From positions 1-25,294 of the forward strand of contig NW_019773910.1 of the NCBI RefSeq assembly GCF_001039355.2: 25,294 bases of DNA, written 5' to 3'. This DNA comes from Lingula anatina (Eukaryota; Brachiopoda; Lingulata; Lingulida; Lingulidae). Below are positions 21,378-25,294 of the stretch, piece by piece. The first letter of the stretch is position 1; each line of letters opens with the position of its first letter. Position numbers and translations under genes: made by a program. The notes below the pieces were generated by a model. It made no database searches. It saw nothing but the letters and a program-made list of their open reading frames with translations, and was not told the origin of the DNA.

Positions 21378-21448
21378 GACCACTCATTCATTACGTTGTG
21401 GACTATTGCATCAATAAGGTTATGACCTGTGAAGATTCCTTCTGACCT
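21378..21448 (+). promoter_or_regulatory. Cluster of nuclear-receptor half-sites upstream of CYP26
   Basis: TGACCA at 21378-21383 and TGACCT at 21423-21428 and 21443-21448 are AGGTCA-type half-sites on the minus strand. AGGTTA (21417-21422) abuts the second one to form a zero-spaced inverted pair. The third reads CAAGGTCA on the minus strand, an extended monomer-type (NR5/ERR-like) site. Vertebrate CYP26A1 is controlled by retinoic-acid response elements in its proximal promoter, which makes this location suggestive. No classical direct repeat with 2- or 5-bp spacing is present here. Confidence 0.3.
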
Positions 21449-21483
21449 TGCCAAGGCCTGTCAACCGGAACATCTGTATTGTC

Positions 21484-21639
21484 ATGGTTTCCTCAATGGG
21501 CGGCGGAGAATGGTACAAATACCGCTCTCCCAGCGTACGGCGACAGTACAACTCCAAACACAGACAGCGAAGACAACGCAAGAAGAATCATCAAGAGATC
21601 GAATCAAGTCATACCAAGAGAGTGACCGTCAAAAGCTAA
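21484..21639 (+). other. Possible upstream ORF in the CYP26 5' leader
   Basis: An ATG at 21484 opens a 51-codon frame ending with TAA at 21639, 82 bp before the CYP26 start codon. The peptide is very basic (clusters of Arg, Lys, His and Gln) and has no domain I know. A second overlapping frame is also open here because the region is unusually stop-poor. If the transcript begins upstream of it, it could lower CYP26 translation; equally it may lie outside the mRNA or be chance. Confidence 0.25.
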
Positions 21640-21721
21640 AGTAAACTAAGAAGAAGTAAAGCAGAGGAAGATAAAAAGAAGATTTGCAAGTTAGTTTTGA
21701 AACAACTTCAGCAACAAGAAA

Positions 21722-24045
21722 ATGTTTGAGTGGATCGTTCCTGCAATTCCAGCTCTCGGGTAAGTCTAACAACAGGAAACAAAATTTCTTATAAATATTT
21801 GAATTCACAAAATTCATAGACAGCAAAAATAGAGTAAAAAAACTATTTTACACACACACAAATATATCTATACACATGTCTTGTTTTAATTTCAGGGCTG
21901 TGACCAGTATTTCAACGTCCGGGGTTGGTCTGTCCCTCATCTCATTCGTACTCCTGCTATATTTGGCCTGCAAACTATGGCAAATGTACGTTTTGAGCAC
22001 CACGGACCAGACCTCTAAATTGCCTCTGCCTCCTGGAAGCATGGGCTGGCCTATCATTGGCGAGAGCCTTAATTTCATCTCCAAGGTGAGAAAAAATATC
22101 CAGTAATCAAATGAAAATAGGAATGAACGAAAAACGCTTGTAAAGTAAATTTTAGTCCTCTCTGCGATTTGAGTCCTCTCTCGTTTGTAAGAACGAACTG
22201 CAGATAATTTCTGCCTTGTAAAACACTTTTTGATTTACCTTATTCAGCTCATATTCCTTTCATAGAAATACTGCTAGGTTTTAAAAAATTGACACTTAAC
22301 GCATTTATCACTTTTTTTAGCCAACTGCATTTTACAACGACAGACGAACGAAATACGGCCGCGTGTACAAAACCCACCTTCTTGGCCAACCCACCATTCG
22401 CGTCATCGGCGCAGAAAACGTCCAGAAAATTCTGACTCACGAGGATGAGCTGGTTACTCATCGTTGGCCAAGTAGCACGAGAACCATCATGGGCGAGAAC
22501 GGTGTCATCCACTCCGGTGGGGCCGAACACAACTCTCGCAGAATAGCCATTGCCAAAGCATTCCAGCACTCAGCTCTCAGTACGTACGTCCCAGAAATGC
22601 AGGAGACGGTGCACAATTTCATCCGAACGTGGTGCGACAAGGGGCGCATCCTCGGCTACCCGGAGTGCAGGACCTTGGCCTTCAGCATCACCTCGAAGGT
22701 TCTCCTGGGCTGCGACTTCACACAGAGCAAAGACGTCGAAGAGGCCCTTGCCAACTTTGAAGATAATCTGTTTTCTTTCCCGGTGAACATACCTGGCAGC
22801 GGATTGCACAAGGTAAGAAACCTATCTCATAAACTATGAATAAATATAAAGTGAAATGTTATGTGTTTTAAAAAGAAAGGATACATTTAAAAAGAAATTT
22901 ATCGTTTGTCACCTTTTAACATATAATCTCATCTTCAATATCGACCACAAAGATTAACATTTCTTACAACCGATTTATATCCATTTCTAGGGTATCAAGG
23001 CGCGAAATTTCCTTTTGACTAAAATCGATGAATGCATAAGTCGGCATAAGTCTGGAAGTCAGTCCTATCCCAGTGCACTGGGGCTCTTGCTCTCCCAGTC
23101 CCCGCAAGGCAGTCTCAGCCAGACAGAGCTTCGAAACATTGCCCTAGAACTGCTTTTCGCTGGCCACCAAACTACCGCCAGCGCCGCCTGCTGCCTGATG
23201 ATGCATCTTGGCAAGAAAACCGAAGTTGTAGACAGAATCGCCGAAGAACTCTACGACCGTCATCTCTTCCAAGAGGCCAATTTCAATACCCAGCTGAATC
23301 TGGACGCCATAAGTGAACTCCGTTACTTGAGCCAGGTGGTCCGGGAAGTGCTGCGTATCAACCCACCGGTCGGCGGCGGCTTCCGAAAGGTTCTCAAGAC
23401 ATTCGATGTGGACGTAAGTTTTTTACCGTTATTTTTACCGTTAAAATTTGAAAATGTCACATTTTGCTGTGTTTAGGCTATATGAAAGTAACGTCTAACC
23501 CCACTGTATATAAATCAGGTGCATTCATGGTTCATTCAAAGAAAAAATGTTGACGAATGCAATGATTGGAATTTTAGTATTAAAACCCCTTTTTATAGCG
23601 GCAGTTATAATTTGTAAATAGAATCTGTTTAGGTTTCCAAAGCAAATACAATAAAAACGTTTTCATTATCTTATCATAGGGCATGCAAGTTCCTAAAGGT
23701 TGGACAGTGACTTACAGTATTCGAGACACGCACGAGACCACCAACTTCTTCCAACAACGAGACAAATTTGACCCCGACAGGTGGAACGCCATCCAAGGAG
23801 ACTCCCAGGAAGTGAAATACAACTACCTCCCATTCGGTGCAGGTGCCCGGGGCTGCTTAGGCAAAGAATTCGCCAAACTGATCCTGAAGATTCTGGCAAT
23901 AGAGTTGGTGAGGAACTGTAGCTGGCGTCTACTGAACGCGTCTCCAGAGATGAAATATCTGCCGGTTGCTTACCCTACTGACAATTTGCCCATAGAGTTT
24001 TCTTCTGCACCGCGCCCGCTCAGACCCAGAGCCCTTACACTTTAA
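21722..24045 (+). CDS. CYP26: CYP26-family cytochrome P450 (retinoic-acid hydroxylase type), complete, 5 exons
   Basis: Microsomal haem mono-oxygenase of the family that inactivates all-trans retinoic acid by 4-/18-hydroxylation at the ER membrane. Coding exons: 21722-21759, 21896-22085, 22321-22812, 22991-23413 and 23680-24045. All introns are GT-AG; the first splits a codon after two bases and the other three are phase 0. The product is 502 residues (vertebrate CYP26A1 is about 497). Visible parts in order: hydrophobic N-terminal anchor (about 22-41), proline hinge LPLPPG (about 54-59), WPSSTRT C-helix entry (125-131) with HNSRR (146-150), I-helix AGHQTT (297-302), K-helix ExxR (E359-R362) followed by NPPV and GGFR, PDRW (413-416), and haem loop FGAGARGCLG (433-442) with C440 as haem ligand, then GKEFAK. 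The hinge, WPxSxRT, ExxRxNPPVxGGFR and GKEFAK blocks are characteristic of CYP26. Oddity: Q300 replaces the usual Glu/Asp. The A/B/C subtype cannot be assigned by eye. The start is the first ATG in frame with a good exon-1 donor (GTAAGT). Confidence 0.95.
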
Positions 24046-24077
24046 TTTTCCATAAACTCAAAATGAAATTCACGGTG

Positions 24078-24082
<5 letters not shown>

Positions 24083-24148
<66 letters not shown>
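24083..24148 (+). repeat. (TA)33 microsatellite in the CYP26 3' UTR
   Basis: An uninterrupted run of 33 TA units begins 38 bp after the CYP26 stop codon, before any poly(A) signal. In RNA it would be a self-complementary (UA)n stretch. Its length is probably polymorphic, and collapse or expansion during assembly is possible. Confidence 0.97.
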
Positions 24149-24152
<4 letters not shown>

Positions 24153-24604
24153 GTGCTTTTTGCGATTCAATGTATTCAACATTCATGTAGCATTAATCGC
24201 CATCCCGTTACTTTTGTGATCACTGAAATGCTGTACCATTGCTTCATCAACTTTCGACAAGCAGGCCTATCGTATAGCAATGTATCTTAATAGTATAAGT
24301 AATTGGACAGTTGATCGTAAAAGAACATTTGTAACTTTTATGATATATAACTGCAAGCTTTGTTTATAGCTTCAAGTATTTGTACAACGTTCAGTTGGAC
24401 ATGCAGGTACATGACCAAGCACGTCTGCGTGATTGATAAATATTATAGTGTTTTGGACATTAAAACGTATTGCGTGAAAAGCTATGTCAAGTAATGTGAC
24501 TGTAAAAGAGCCTTCAGTAATGTAAATACAAGTCAGGCATGATGTAAATAGATATATAACGTTCCTACAACAAATGTATTTTTTATACTAACAATTTTGT
24601 CAAT

Positions 24605-24610
24605 AATAAA
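24605..24610 (+). promoter_or_regulatory. Poly(A) signal AATAAA for CYP26
   Basis: This canonical hexamer lies 560 bp past the CYP26 stop codon, in an AT-rich 3' region. An ATTAAA variant occurs earlier, near 24460. If used, the 3' UTR includes the long TA microsatellite at 24083-24148. Confidence 0.45.
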
Positions 24611-25116
24611 TTATTTGAATATAAACTATTTGAAAATTTTGTTTACATTTATCTTTTCATCTATTTAGCTAAATAAGAATGCGTGTTAACTTCGATTAAA
24701 ATTTGACTTCTGCATAGATTATTGCAGGTAATACCAACTTTTATGATCAGAGAATATATAAAATGATATGTTGCTGAAGTAATCTTTATTTTTTGTTACT
24801 TTTTATTGTAATGCAATAACGCGCTTTTCTGCTTTACGACGCAATAATCAGTGGTGCAAATCGAAACTTGTGCAATTCTTATTTTTCTGAAATGAAGAAG
24901 CCTTCGCAATTTTCCGAGCGTCTTCATGAAAATCCGAGTCCGAAGCAAAATCTCTTTGTGATAACGTTAATTACAATTATGCTTTCGATGTGCTTCATTC
25001 CTTGTTCTATGGGGGTTTGTCTTTTCATGCAGAATACATAAGACTCTATTAAACAAAAGTAAGTAAATGGCAAAAAAAAAAAAAAAAAATTGTAAGGAAT
25101 CTACGTGTACACATCA
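24611..25116. other. Region downstream of CYP26, no gene seen
   Basis: AT-rich DNA between the CYP26 poly(A) signal and the hAT-like end. It contains an A run at about 25073-25089 and nothing else I can name. Confidence 0.5.
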
Positions 25117-25294
25117 CAGGGGCGGATCCAGGATTATTTGAAGGGGGGGGGGCGTGGATGCGAAGCCGACCCTCCCCAACTTGGCGTGGGGTTCAGGGCC
25201 CGCCGAAGGGCCCCGCGAACTTTTGGTATTTTAGAGGGCAAACGGTGCCATTAAGCACGGTTAAGAACTATGATTTAGCTAATCAAAATTCTAA
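25117..25294. mobile_element. Probable hAT-type transposon end, cut by the window edge
   Basis: The sequence changes abruptly to GC-rich DNA starting CAGGGGCGGATCCAGG, which resembles the CAGGGGCG-type ends of hAT elements that are frequent in marine invertebrate genomes. A G-run and GGGCCC-rich stretch follow. The other end is outside the window, so neither inverted repeats nor the 8-bp target duplication can be checked. It follows an A-run at about 25073-25089. Confidence 0.45.

Overview
This is a piece of an animal nuclear genome: AT-rich, intron-containing, mostly non-coding, with microsatellites, short diverged duplications and transposon debris. Two spliced protein-coding genes can be reconstructed, both with canonical GT-AG introns. 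One is a complete CYP26-family cytochrome P450 (retinoic-acid hydroxylase type). Small introns (136-266 bp) and the presence of CYP26 fit a marine invertebrate, perhaps a hemichordate, amphioxus or other non-vertebrate deuterostome. That placement is inference, and nothing in the window fixes the species.

Layout. Positions 1-6128 hold no gene I can support, only microsatellites, small duplications and palindromes. From 6391 to 8200 (minus strand) lies a two-coding-exon gene for a roughly 410-residue multi-pass membrane protein ending in a C3H2C3 RING finger. The finger is closest to the TRC8/RNF139-RNF145 type of ER ubiquitin ligase. A poly(A) signal lies at about 6130 and a possible 5' exon near 8350. 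From about 8.4 to 21.4 kb is a 13-kb interval between the two divergently transcribed genes. It carries one orphan exon-like ORF (9831-9968), a MITE with terminal inverted repeats and a target-site duplication (12907-13094), three tandem segmental duplications (12.7, 13.8 and 15.6 kb) and two GC-richer patches with NRF1/CRE-like motifs (15.9-16.3 and 17.3-17.4 kb). It also holds a two-copy 175-bp tandem repeat containing the only ambiguous base in the window. From 21722 to 24045 (plus strand) is the five-exon CYP26 gene, 502 codons, preceded by nuclear-receptor half-sites and a possible upstream ORF, and followed by a (TA)33 microsatellite in its 3' UTR and a poly(A) signal near 24605. The last 180 bp look like the start of a hAT-type transposon end.

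How it fits together. CYP26 enzymes clear all-trans retinoic acid and are commonly induced by it through RAR/RXR, so the half-site cluster about 300 bp upstream of its start codon is the most natural regulatory candidate. The RING ligase and CYP26 are neighbours with no evident functional link. I found no rRNA, tRNA, CRISPR array or prokaryotic-style operon. The two most notable points are a glutamine replacing the conserved acidic residue of the CYP26 I-helix motif, and an unusually short RING ligase whose membrane region I cannot assign.
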